Of a stretch of DNA of 64,000 bases, positions 33,400 to 42,007 are shown one piece after another (position 1 is the stretch's first letter; each line of letters opens with the position of its first letter). Position numbers and translations under genes: made by a program. The DNA is taken from the NCBI RefSeq assembly GCF_030506285.1, contig NZ_CP119422.1:6621501-6685500 (forward strand), written 5' to 3'. This stretch comes from Catalinimonas niigatensis (GTDB lineage Bacteria; Bacteroidota; Bacteroidia; Cytophagales; Cyclobacteriaceae). The notes under the pieces were generated by a model. That model did no database searches and was not told where the DNA came from. It saw nothing but the letters and a program-made list of their open reading frames with translations.

Positions 33400-35151
33400 T
33401 TAATTTTTACTGAAAGTCCCATGCTGGTATCTGACTGCAATACTTACTGGCCGATCAGGTTGCAATGACTGATCCAGTTGCTGCAGGAATTCGTTGAGAT
33501 TTTGCTGCTTGGGGAGATCGAGCTTTTTGCGAAGCCGATAGCGGGCAGTCTTCACACTTTCCGGCGAAATACCGAGAATACGTGCTGCTTCTTTGAGGTT
33601 CATATTCAATTTGATCAAAGTACACAGTTTTAGCTCACTGGGTGATAAGTCAGGGCATCGTTCTTTTAATTGGATGAAAAAGCGCTGATGTACTTTCTCA
33701 AAATGAAGACGGAAATCTTCCCAGTCGCGGTCAATCTGGAAATTGGTGTTAAGCATGCGCTGGATTTGCTCCAGCTTTTTGCCGGTTTGCTGGTCAGAGT
33801 TTTTCTTTAGCAACCTAAGCGATTCTTTGATGTCATCCACCAGTTCATTTTTCTGGATAAAATTCAGAGAGTAGCTGGTCAGCTCTTTATGCTTATGTTC
33901 CAGTTCCTTCGCCAGCTCCTGCTCCTTGAGCCGGGTATTTTCAAGTTCTATTTGGGTAAGACGCTGTTGTTTCTCCATCAACTCCCTGTTTTTCTGGTTC
34001 TTAAGCCGCTGTAAATAAGAGAACATGGAAGCCAGACCAGCAGTCAGTAGTATACCAATACCCAACAGATAAACCCATAGCAGTTTGATTTTACTTTCCT
34101 GCCGGAGCAAAGCAATTTTCTGCTCCTGAATGGTCAGATGCTGTTCTTTTTTTTCCAGCTCATGTTGATGCTCCATGCGGAGTAGCTCGCGGGTTTTTTG
34201 TGCGTTCAACACGCTATCCTGCGTTTTTGTATAGGCTTCATAATAGGATAAGGCTTGGTGAAATTTGTTTTGGGCTGCATACACCTCTTTGAGTTCCAGA
34301 TAAATCTCGCTTAACATCATTTTAGAGCTTACCTTATGGGCCCACTGCTCAGCGGTTTTTAGTTTCTCTATGGCCAGTGTATACTCCTGTTTTTCTGCAT
34401 AAATGCTACCAATGGAGTGCATGGTATGGGTAGCACCTTCCCAGTCATTGATGCTTTGCTGTATTTTTAAAGATTTTTCGTAAAAATCCAGGGCAGCCTG
34501 ATGATTTTTTTGTTTTTGGCTGATATTACCCAAATGATGCAAAGCTGTAGCCAGCCCATACTGATAGTTGATTTCTTTGCTGAGCGCGAGTGCTTCATTA
34601 AAGTAACGCTGAGCTTCGGCGAGTTTATCGGTACGGAAATATGCCAACCCCAGATGGTTAGCGGTATTCACCAACCGGTCTTTTCTGTCTAAGTTTTTAA
34701 ACATATCATAGGAGATGAAAAAGCGGGGGAAAGCATTGTCATAATCTCCCTGATCACGGTAAACGAGCGCAATGTTCATAGTAGCATTGGCAATGCCCAG
34801 AGAATCATCCAACGCACGGTAAAGGGTAAGTGCGTCAAGCAGGTATTTCAATCCATCATCATGATTGCCTCTTGCCCAGTGGCAGACCCCTAATGTGCGA
34901 TTAGCATTGGCCATGCCAAGATGATAGTCAAGTTGGGTAGCTAATTCTAATGCTTTGAGACCATACACCTCAGAACTGTCAGGGCTCTTGATCCAGTACG
35001 CACTGCTGATATCTGCTAATAAATCGGCTCTCTCTGTTCCAGGATTGGTATGAATATTTAACATGCTCATGAGTGAATCAATGCGCGGAGTCGCCAGACT
35101 TAGGGAGATATGCAGCAGAAAGGCAAAAAATAAAAGTACAATGCGTTTCAT
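33400..35151 (-). CDS. TPR protein with C-terminal LuxR-type HTH (paralog)
   Basis: This 583-residue protein repeats the layout of the 28972-30693 product: signal peptide, TPR array (residues 45-320), a transmembrane helix near 355-378 (VYLLGIGILLTAGLASMFSY), a coiled coil and a C-terminal HTH (LSPSELKLCTLIKLNMNLKE, RILGISPESVKTARYRLRKK). The C-terminal 90 residues match those of the other protein closely, so the genes are likely the product of an old duplication. The OB-fold gene follows immediately. Target genes are unknown. Confidence 0.85.
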   Translation of the reverse strand: MKRIVLLFFAFLLHISLSLATPRIDSLMSMLNIHTNPGTERADLLADISSAYWIKSPDSSEVYGLKALELATQLDYHLGMANANRTLGVCHWARGNHDDGLKYLLDALTLYRALDDSLGIANATMNIALVYRDQGDYDNAFPRFFISYDMFKNLDRKDRLVNTANHLGLAYFRTDKLAEAQRYFNEALALSKEINYQYGLATALHHLGNISQKQKNHQAALDFYEKSLKIQQSINDWEGATHTMHSIGSIYAEKQEYTLAIEKLKTAEQWAHKVSSKMMLSEIYLELKEVYAAQNKFHQALSYYEAYTKTQDSVLNAQKTRELLRMEHQHELEKKEQHLTIQEQKIALLRQESKIKLLWVYLLGIGILLTAGLASMFSYLQRLKNQKNRELMEKQQRLTQIELENTRLKEQELAKELEHKHKELTSYSLNFIQKNELVDDIKESLRLLKKNSDQQTGKKLEQIQRMLNTNFQIDRDWEDFRLHFEKVHQRFFIQLKERCPDLSPSELKLCTLIKLNMNLKEAARILGISPESVKTARYRLRKKLDLPKQQNLNEFLQQLDQSLQPDRPVSIAVRYQHGTFSKN

Positions 35152-35716
35152 AAGTATGGTTTTTATCCGGTGTTAAAGTGTAGAGCAAAAAGACTCACCT
35201 TTTAATCCGCATATAAATTACAGTTTTTTATTGACAAGTCTACCTTCTGAGAGGTATACAATAGGTGAACATGCTACTTTATGAAGAAAATAGACGAGGG
35301 TAGTTTGTTCCCGAAGAAAATAATACCTTGGCATAAGGTACAGAGTGATGATTTAATAAGTTTGTTGTGATAAGTGGTTGATAGCCAGAGACTTTGATCT
35401 GTTAAATTTTGAGAAGTATCACCAACTTATTTACTTACAAGTCCGGCTAAAGATTAAAAGACCTGATGAATTACTTCAGTGTCTGCGCATAATGGATATG
35501 ATGGGAATCTGTTGGTACTTTCGCCCGGCCCTAAACTATTGTTGCCATTCATGCCCCCCAGCCTGTAGCACCGTTTGTCGCTTGACAGGAAGCCTTGCTT
35601 TATTCTGATGCAGTGTATGAATGCCCAAAAAGATTGGGCATTTTCTTTCCTACAAAACTTTCCCGGCCAGAACAAGTAATGAATAGTAGATGTATAATTT
35701 TCAAAAATTTTTTTAA
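35152..35716. other. Gene-free stretch with an orphan terminator hairpin
   Basis: ATGCCCAA (35621-35628) pairs with TTGGGCAT (35634-35641) around AAAGA and is followed by TTTTC, a plus-strand terminator. No plus-strand gene precedes it within 3 kb, so it may terminate a small RNA transcribed in roughly 35400-35640. The candidate transcript also contains CCTGT...ACAGG inverted arms (35563-35590). No protein-coding frame is convincing. Confidence 0.45.
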
Positions 35717-36436
35717 ATGCAAAATCTGAAAAACAAAACAGCACTTATCACCGGTGGAAGTAAAGGCATAGGCTATGGCATCGCAGCGTCCCTGATAGAA
35801 CAGGGCATGAGAGTGGCCATTACCAGCCGTTCTCAGTCTAATGCCCAAGAGGCAGCAGCAGAACTTAATAAAGCAGGCAAAGGTGAGGCTTTGGGCCTTG
35901 AAGCGGATGTGCGGGATTTTTCGTCCCAGCAAAAAGCGGTAGAACAGCTACTGCAAAAATGGGGGCAACTGGACCTTCTGGTTGCCAACGCAGGCTTGGG
36001 TTATTTTGCCTCCATTGAAGATATGACGATGGATCAGTGGCATGATACCATTGATACCAACCTTACCGGTGTTTTTTATAGCATCAAGGCCAGCCTGGAT
36101 GCGCTGAAATCTGCCAAAGGATACATTATGACCATTTCCAGTCTGGCAGGCACCAACTTTTTTCCCAATGGCTCGGCCTACAATGCCAGTAAGTTTGGCC
36201 TGACCGGCTTTACCCAATCAGTGATGCTGGATTTGCGTCAGCATGGAATTAAGGTAACGACCATCATGCCGGGCTCGGTGGCTACCTACTTTAACAATCA
36301 TCAGCCGGATGAAAAAGATGGCTGGAAGATTCAGATTGAAGATCTGGGACAAATGGTGGTAGACCTGATGCAGATGCATCCTCGTACCCTGCCCAGCAAA
36401 ATTGAGGTAAGGCCCACCCAGCCGCCGCAGAAATAA
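35717..36436 (+). CDS. Short-chain dehydrogenase/reductase
   Basis: The 239-residue SDR shows TGGSKGIGYGIAASLIEQG (Rossmann glycine motif), NAGLG in the fourth strand, and catalytic Ser-Tyr-Lys in SSLAG and YNASKFG. Residues after the NAD(P)-binding start suggest NADP, since TSRSQSN follows the second strand. It is a complete oxidoreductase acting on a hydroxyl or keto substrate; the specific substrate cannot be assigned. The gene ends with a good terminator and is convergent with glgP. Confidence 0.9.
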   Translation: MQNLKNKTALITGGSKGIGYGIAASLIEQGMRVAITSRSQSNAQEAAAELNKAGKGEALGLEADVRDFSSQQKAVEQLLQKWGQLDLLVANAGLGYFASIEDMTMDQWHDTIDTNLTGVFYSIKASLDALKSAKGYIMTISSLAGTNFFPNGSAYNASKFGLTGFTQSVMLDLRQHGIKVTTIMPGSVATYFNNHQPDEKDGWKIQIEDLGQMVVDLMQMHPRTLPSKIEVRPTQPPQK

Positions 36437-36445
36437 ATATTGCGT

Positions 36446-36475
36446 AAAGGAAAAGTGTCAAAGCTTTTCCTTTTT
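36446..36475 (+). terminator. Rho-independent terminator after the SDR gene
   Basis: AAAGGAAAAG (36446-36455) pairs with CTTTTCCTTT (36464-36473) around an 8-nt loop, and T residues follow. It lies between convergent genes and may also serve glgP on the other strand. Confidence 0.8.
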
Positions 36476-36478
36476 ATG

Positions 36479-38971
36479 CTACTTCACTTCAATAGGCGAT
36501 ACCTTCCAAATGAGCTGGCAGTATTCCTGAATGGCACGATCCGAAGAGAATTTTCCCATATGGGCTACGTTGAGAATGGCTTTTCGCGTCCACTCCTCAG
36601 GCCTTAACCACAGCTTACCAATCTGCTCCTGACACTCCAGATACGACTGAAAATCTGCCAGAACCATGAAAGAATCCTGCCACAACAGATGATCGTAAAG
36701 TGGTTTAAAAAGTTGGCTATCTCCCTGAGTCAATTTTTTCGACAAAAGAAAGTCCAGCACTTCTTTTAGTCGCTCATTATTTTCGTAAATAGGATGCGGC
36801 TGATAGGCAGAGGCTTTCATGGATTGTACCTGTTCGGCATTCATGCCAAAGAGGAAGAAGTTGTCTTCGCCTACCTGTTTCCGTATTTCCACATTGGCGC
36901 CATCCAAAGTACCCACTGTCAAAGCTCCGTTGAGTGCAAACTTCATATTACCCGTTCCGGAAGCCTCCATGCCGGCCAGTGAAATTTGTTCAGAAAGGTC
37001 AGCTGCCGGATACAGATGCTGTGCATTCTTGACATTAAAGTCGGGCAGAAACACTACTTTAAGCAGATCGTGTACATCCGGGTCATGGTTGACCAGGTCG
37101 GCCACTGCATGGATCAGCTTGATGATCAGTTTGGCCATAAAATAACCGGGAGCAGCCTTGCCGGCAAAGATAAAAGTATAAGCAGGCAGCTCAGGTAGCA
37201 TCCCTTTTTTCAATTGTAAATACAAACTGAGAATATGGAGTACCTTGAGGTGCTGCCTTTTGTATTCATGAATGCGTTTTGCCTGTACATCAAAGAGAGA
37301 GTTGGGATTGACTCTAACTCCAGTGTGTTCATCAATAAATCTAGCCAGTGCTTGTTTGTTGCTGAGTTTCACTTCCTTCCATCTTTGCTGAAAGGGCTTA
37401 TCTTCCGCCCAGTCCTTAAGTTTGATCAGTTCATCCAATTGGGTTACCCATGTTTCCCCAATATGCTGGGTGATGAGTCCGGCAAGCAGGGGATTGCTTA
37501 ACCCCAGAAATCTTCGGGGGGTGATGCCATTGGTGACATTGCAAAATCTATCAGGCCATAGCTCGGCAAAATCACGAAGGACGTGTTTCTGGAGCAGTTC
37601 GGAGTGCAGGGCAGAAACCCCGTTTACCTTATGGCTGCCCACTGTAGCCAGGTGCGACATACGGATATAGCGCTCTCCACTTTCGTCAATCAGGGAGAGG
37701 CGGGAGATCAGACTGTCGTCTGTAGTATAATGCTCACGCACTTGCTGAAGAAAGCGGTGATTGATTTCATAAATGATTTCCAAATGACGGGGGAGTATGG
37801 TTTGGAATAAACTTATCGGCCATCTTTCCAAAGCTTCCGGCAAGAGAGTGTGATTGGTATACGAAAAAGTGTTGCGGGTAATATACCAGGAAGTATCCCA
37901 GTCCATTCTGTGTTGATCTACCAGAATCCGCATGAGCTCTGCTACTGCTATGGATGGATGTGTATCGTTAAGCTGGATGGCAAATTTGTCATGAAACCTG
38001 TCCAGACTGCGGCCCTGTAGCAGGTGCAGCCTGATCATGTCCTGAAGAGAGCAGCTCACAAAAAACAACTGCTGCTTGAGCCGGAGTGATTTACCGGAAA
38101 GTGCCTGATCATTGGGATAAAGTACCTTACCGATATTTTCTGAAGCCATTTTTGCTTCCACCGCCTGGTAATAATTACCCAGGTTGAAGGCTGAAAAGTC
38201 AAAGGATTCGCTGGCCTCGGCTTTCCAGAGCCGCAATATCATGCTACTACCCTGATAACCCAGCACTGGCGTATCATAGGCAGTACCTTTGACCACAGAT
38301 TCCGGATGCCACCTTACTTCAAACCTACCATCTTCGTCGGTTATTTGTTCTGTCCTTCCGCCAAATTTTACCTCATACGCAATCTCAGGGCGTACTACTT
38401 CCCAGGGATTACCAAAGCGAAGCCATTTGTCCGTAATCTCTACCTGCCAGCCATTCTGTATTGACTGGTCAAAAATACCAAACTCATAGCGTATCCCATA
38501 GGCAATGGCGGGGATGGCCAGGGTAGCCAGGGAGTCCATATAGCAGGAAGCCAGTCTACCCAATCCCCCACTGCCCAGGCCGGGTTCTTCCTCCTGTTCC
38601 AGCAAGCCCTCCAGGTCAATCTCCAGTTCACGCAAAGCCTCCTTAGTCTGTTCTGTAATCCCCAGGTTATACAGATTGTTGGCCAGATGGGGGCCGGGCA
38701 GGTATTCGGCAGAAAGGTAAGCGACCGCCCGTACATCCTGCTCAGCAATGGCCCCGGTTGTTCTTACGAACCTTCTGAATACCCGATCCCGGACCGTCAG
38801 GGCAAGGGCGGTATAGAGATCGCTTGGGGTAGCTACCTCCGGAATGCGGCCAATGCCATAATAGAGGTATTCCAGAAAAGAAAGCTGGATGTCTTTTTTG
38901 GACAATCCCACACGTGTTGTTTCTGATACAGTAGAATGAAGTAAAGTATGTGCACTGATCTTTGCTGACAT
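36479..38971 (-). CDS. glgP: Glycogen/maltodextrin phosphorylase
   Basis: The 830-residue enzyme breaks alpha-1,4-glucan by phosphorolysis to glucose-1-phosphate. The PLP-binding Lys is near residue 677 (GTGNMKFALNGALTVGTLDG), and other conserved parts are present: GGLGRLASCYMDS, QLNDTHPSIAVAELMR and AGKAAPGY. Length is normal for the GT35 family. The gene is monocistronic and convergent with the SDR. Other glycogen genes are not nearby. The gene could equally be called malP; distinction needs phylogeny. Confidence 0.95.
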   Translation of the reverse strand: MSAKISAHTLLHSTVSETTRVGLSKKDIQLSFLEYLYYGIGRIPEVATPSDLYTALALTVRDRVFRRFVRTTGAIAEQDVRAVAYLSAEYLPGPHLANNLYNLGITEQTKEALRELEIDLEGLLEQEEEPGLGSGGLGRLASCYMDSLATLAIPAIAYGIRYEFGIFDQSIQNGWQVEITDKWLRFGNPWEVVRPEIAYEVKFGGRTEQITDEDGRFEVRWHPESVVKGTAYDTPVLGYQGSSMILRLWKAEASESFDFSAFNLGNYYQAVEAKMASENIGKVLYPNDQALSGKSLRLKQQLFFVSCSLQDMIRLHLLQGRSLDRFHDKFAIQLNDTHPSIAVAELMRILVDQHRMDWDTSWYITRNTFSYTNHTLLPEALERWPISLFQTILPRHLEIIYEINHRFLQQVREHYTTDDSLISRLSLIDESGERYIRMSHLATVGSHKVNGVSALHSELLQKHVLRDFAELWPDRFCNVTNGITPRRFLGLSNPLLAGLITQHIGETWVTQLDELIKLKDWAEDKPFQQRWKEVKLSNKQALARFIDEHTGVRVNPNSLFDVQAKRIHEYKRQHLKVLHILSLYLQLKKGMLPELPAYTFIFAGKAAPGYFMAKLIIKLIHAVADLVNHDPDVHDLLKVVFLPDFNVKNAQHLYPAADLSEQISLAGMEASGTGNMKFALNGALTVGTLDGANVEIRKQVGEDNFFLFGMNAEQVQSMKASAYQPHPIYENNERLKEVLDFLLSKKLTQGDSQLFKPLYDHLLWQDSFMVLADFQSYLECQEQIGKLWLRPEEWTRKAILNVAHMGKFSSDRAIQEYCQLIWKVSPIEVK

Positions 38972-39034
38972 AAGTCTTTTCTTTTAAAAATAAGACAAAG
39001 AATGACTATCTGCCATATTTTGCCCTAACTTATG

Positions 39035-39487
39035 CTAGGGCTTATGAATAATGTAAGTAACCAGCCCCCAAACCATAAACTGATGTGCTTCGGTAATTTG
39101 TACCGGTTTAAAAGCGTCACTTTCCGGTTTGAAGGTAATTTTATCTCCATTAATACAAATCCTTTTGACTGTAAATTCTCCATTGATAATACATACCGCA
39201 ATGTCGTTGTTTCTGACTTCTTTGGATCGGTCTACAATGATGATATCGCCTTCATAAATGCCTGCATCTTCCATACTGTGGCCTTTGACACGGGCAAAAA
39301 AAGTAGCACTGGTATTCTGGACCAAATGCTTGTTGAGGTCCAGACTCGCTTCCATGTAATCGTCGGCCGGAGATGGAAAGCCCGCCGCCAAAAGAGAATG
39401 GTGCAACGGTAATTCCAGGGGTGTTTCAAAATCCGGGCTGTAAATGGTTAATGTTACGTTGTTGTCTATTCTTCTGAATCTAGTCAT
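39035..39487 (-). CDS. umuD: UmuD-like LexA/S24-family peptidase
   Basis: This 150-residue protein is a UmuD-like self-cleaving mutagenesis protein without a DNA-binding domain. It has the cleavage site A35-G36 (LLAAGFPSPADDY), the catalytic Ser S71 (KGHSMEDAGIYEG) and Lys K108 (NGEFTVKRI). In UmuD, RecA-stimulated cleavage converts the protein into a subunit of DNA polymerase V. No umuC is next to it: glgP lies downstream and a TetR gene upstream. The promoter region contains a strong palindrome (see the 39516-39532 entry), compatible with SOS-type control. Confidence 0.88.
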   Translation of the reverse strand: MTRFRRIDNNVTLTIYSPDFETPLELPLHHSLLAAGFPSPADDYMEASLDLNKHLVQNTSATFFARVKGHSMEDAGIYEGDIIIVDRSKEVRNNDIAVCIINGEFTVKRICINGDKITFKPESDAFKPVQITEAHQFMVWGLVTYIIHKP

Positions 39488-39515
39488 GGTATATGGTTAG
39501 TTATATGCTACAATT

Positions 39516-39532
39516 ATACTTAATATAAGTAT
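39516..39532. promoter_or_regulatory. Palindromic candidate operator upstream of umuD
   Basis: ATACTTA-ATA-TAAGTAT is a perfect 7-bp inverted repeat with a 3-bp centre, 29 bp ahead of the umuD start and overlapping a possible promoter element (TATAATTG on the gene's strand). It may be a LexA-like SOS box of this lineage. The region between 39533 and 39780 shows no other gene. Confidence 0.5.
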
Positions 39533-39782
39533 TTATTGTTCTTAAAATAAGCATAATTTCTGGTTTTATCCCAAACAATAATAACCATGGGTTCACTACA
39601 GCAGGGGAGAAAGATAAAGAGGTAATGATAAGCTCCTGTGAGTTAAGCAGGTAAGAAGATACGTTCAGCGCTTTTTTTTGTAGAAAAGGCGAAGAATTTC
39701 TTTTAAAGACAATAAGGAATGGACTCCTTTGGCAGAACATAGCAGGAAATGATAAAAATAATTAAGAATCTTATCAATTTAC

Positions 39783-39795
39783 TGAACACTGTTCA
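39783..39795. promoter_or_regulatory. TetR-type operator in front of the tetR gene
   Basis: TGAACACTGTTCA is a perfect 13-bp palindrome 25 bp before the chosen start of the regulator gene. Its near copy lies in front of tolC (40455-40467), which makes autoregulation and control of the pump by the same protein likely. Confidence 0.7.
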
Positions 39796-39820
39796 TTATA
39801 TTTACGTTGTAAACTTCATC

Positions 39821-40435
39821 ATGGGAACCAAAGACAGAAAATTACGCGAAAAAGAGCAACTGAGGGAGCAGATATTAAAAGCTGCCCGTGAAATATTCTT
39901 TGAAAAAGGATTTCAGGATACCAGTATTCGCAATATCGCTGATAGAATAGAGTATAGTCCGGGAACAATCTATCTTTATTTCAAGGACAAAGATGCTATT
40001 TTCCATGAACTGCACAAAGAAGGTTTTCAGCTGTTAAGGAAAAACAAGATGCAGGTCCTACAGCATATAGAAGATCCTTTTGAAAGACTCATCGCCATGG
40101 GCAAAGGCTACCTGGAGTTTGCCCGTGAAAATCCTGATTATTACGATTTGATGTTTATCATCACCAATCCTATGGAGGCGCTGGAAGACAAAGAATGCTG
40201 GCAGGAAGGACAAACTGCTTTTGACATTCTGGTACAGGTAGTAGCTGATTGTATACAGCAGGGACGCTTCCAGGGACATAATGCTGAAAACCTTGCCTAT
40301 ACCATCTGGTCTGCCATGCATGGTATGGTCACCATCAACATACGCGGCCGTTGTATGGTCATTACTGAAGATAAGAGAGACCACATCACTTCTCTGGGTA
40401 TGGAAACCCTGGTCATGCTGCTGGAAAAAAGCTGA
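39821..40435 (+). CDS. TetR/AcrR family regulator of the efflux operon
   Basis: The 204-residue regulator starts at the ATG at 39821; upstream in-frame codons would place the start inside the operator. The N-terminal HTH is canonical (AREIFFEKGFQDTSIRNIAD, SPGTIYLYFKDKDAIFHEL). The C-terminal ligand domain resembles TetR_C_33-type domains (FERLIAMGKGYLEFARENPD). A perfect palindrome precedes the gene and a close copy precedes the downstream tolC gene, so it probably represses the pump operon and itself until an inducer binds. It is 49 bp upstream of tolC. Confidence 0.9.
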   Translation: MGTKDRKLREKEQLREQILKAAREIFFEKGFQDTSIRNIADRIEYSPGTIYLYFKDKDAIFHELHKEGFQLLRKNKMQVLQHIEDPFERLIAMGKGYLEFARENPDYYDLMFIITNPMEALEDKECWQEGQTAFDILVQVVADCIQQGRFQGHNAENLAYTIWSAMHGMVTINIRGRCMVITEDKRDHITSLGMETLVMLLEKS

Positions 40436-40454
40436 TATTTTTTTGTCAAATTAC

Positions 40455-40467
40455 TAAACAGTGTTCA
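40455..40467. promoter_or_regulatory. Second TetR-type operator in front of tolC
   Basis: TAAACAGTGTTCA matches the operator ahead of tetR in inverted orientation at 12 of 13 positions. It lies 18 bp before the chosen tolC start and 20 bp after the tetR stop, in the position of an efflux-operon operator. Confidence 0.7.
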
Positions 40468-40484
40468 TTAAAAATACAACGTAT

Positions 40485-41870
40485 ATGTTATCTAACATCA
40501 AACCATCCCTAGCCATCAGCCTGCTGCTTTTGCTGTTTGCCATGCCGAAACAGACCAAAGCTCAGGAAGTACTGGAGAACTACATCCGCGAAGGCTTGCA
40601 AAACAATCTGGTAGTACAGCAAAAAAATGTAAGTCTGGAAAAAGCGATGTACAGCCTTAAGATAGCCAACAGCTATTTTCTGCCCTCCCTGGATTTTAAC
40701 AGCAGCTATAACCACGGAGAGGGTGGACGATCCATTGCTTTGCCGGTGGGCGATCTGCTCAATCCGGTATATGCGACACTCAACGAACTAGTGCAGCAGA
40801 ATGACTTTCCCCAGATAGAAAATGTCAACCAGCAGTTTTTTCCCCAGAACTTTTTAGATGCCCATGTACGTGCTTCCATGCCCTTGTTCAATCGCGATCT
40901 GTATTACAACAAAAGTATACAGCAGCACCAACTGCAATTGCAGGAGTACGAAGTGAAAGTGTATGAAAGAGAACTTGTCAAAGACATCAAGACAGCCTAT
41001 TTCAACTATCTAAGCGCCACTGAGGCAATCAAGATTTATGAAAGTGCAATGGCGCTGGTCAATAAAAATGTAGAGGTGAATCAGGCTTTGCTTAAAAATG
41101 GCAGAGGCTTGCCTGCTTCCGTATTGCGGGCGGAGAGTGAACTGGAGAACGTAAGAGCCCAACTACAGGATGCCCGAAACGCTGAGCAGAATGCAGGACG
41201 CTACTTCAACTTTTTGCTCAACCGTGAGCAGAGCAGTCCCATCATCGTGGCGGATGAACTAACCGCAGGTCTGGAAAAAGATGCGCTGTCCAGAATAGCT
41301 TTGAAGTTGGATACTTCAGAAATCCAGCAAAGGGAAGAGCTGGACATGCTCAGGACAGCGGAGCTGATCAATCATACGGTGGTCAACATGAACCAAAGCT
41401 TCTGGATGCCCAAGCTGAATGCTTTTGCCGACCTGGGTGTACAGGCAGAGAATATGAACTGGAACAGCAATTCCCGTTATTTCCTGGTGGGCTTGTCTAT
41501 GGACATCCCGATCTATCAGGGCAGGCGGAACCACTACAATATCAAGCAATCCCAACTTGATCTTAAAAATACTCAGCTTAGCCTGAACCATACCACCCAG
41601 CAACTGCAGATGGCTGCCGATGTAGCACTGAACAATCTGAATACAGCCTATCAAAACAGGCAGGCAGCGCAAAAGCGTTTGAAATCTGCACAAAGTTACT
41701 TTCGCCTCATAGAAAGAGGCTATACCGAAGGCACAAATTCTCTCATTGAATTCATAGATGCACGGAATCAACTTACCTCTGCCCAACTGCAGCTCAGCAT
41801 CAGCACCTACAAAGTGCTCAGCGCGATGGCTGAATACGAAAGAGAAAGTGGAGCCTATCCTTTGTACTAA
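40485..41870 (+). CDS. TolC-family outer-membrane efflux protein
   Basis: The 461-residue protein starts at the ATG at 40485; the upstream ATG at 40461 lies in the operator. A signal peptide (SLLLLLFAMPKQTKAQ) is followed by two TolC repeats made of long coiled-coil helices and strands (HVRASMPLFNRDLYYNKSIQ in the first, VGLSMDIPIYQGRRNHYNIK in the second). It would form the outer-membrane channel of the tripartite pump with the adaptor and RND genes that follow. The tail ends RESGAYPLY. Length and layout are typical. Confidence 0.9.
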   Translation: MLSNIKPSLAISLLLLLFAMPKQTKAQEVLENYIREGLQNNLVVQQKNVSLEKAMYSLKIANSYFLPSLDFNSSYNHGEGGRSIALPVGDLLNPVYATLNELVQQNDFPQIENVNQQFFPQNFLDAHVRASMPLFNRDLYYNKSIQQHQLQLQEYEVKVYERELVKDIKTAYFNYLSATEAIKIYESAMALVNKNVEVNQALLKNGRGLPASVLRAESELENVRAQLQDARNAEQNAGRYFNFLLNREQSSPIIVADELTAGLEKDALSRIALKLDTSEIQQREELDMLRTAELINHTVVNMNQSFWMPKLNAFADLGVQAENMNWNSNSRYFLVGLSMDIPIYQGRRNHYNIKQSQLDLKNTQLSLNHTTQQLQMAADVALNNLNTAYQNRQAAQKRLKSAQSYFRLIERGYTEGTNSLIEFIDARNQLTSAQLQLSISTYKVLSAMAEYERESGAYPLY

Positions 41871-41891
41871 TTGAAAAATTTCAAATTCCAC

Positions 41892-41968
41892 ATTACAAAT
41901 TGAAAATTGCTAAGAAATTGATTGTCAGTTAGTTGAAAATTTTCAATCTGTAATTTTCAATTTGTAAT
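41892..41968. repeat. Inverted repeat in the tolC-adaptor spacer
   Basis: ATTACAAATTGAAAATT (41892-41908) is the exact inverse complement of 41952-41968, with a 43-nt loop. The spacer is A/T rich. It may act as an attenuating or processing hairpin within the operon; no terminator T run follows immediately. Confidence 0.5.
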
Positions 41969-42007
41969 TATTAAACCAAATCATTTGCCTGATAAAAATT
42001 TAACGAT

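Noticed and set aside
35378-35608. Plus-strand frame of 76 residues before the orphan terminator
   Set aside because: Cys-rich, low-quality sequence without ribosome binding site; a non-coding transcript explains the terminator better.
41881-42007. Inverted repeat between tolC and the adaptor considered as an insertion-sequence scar
   Set aside because: No target duplication or IS-like ends; such A/T-rich hairpins occur in operon spacers of this phylum.
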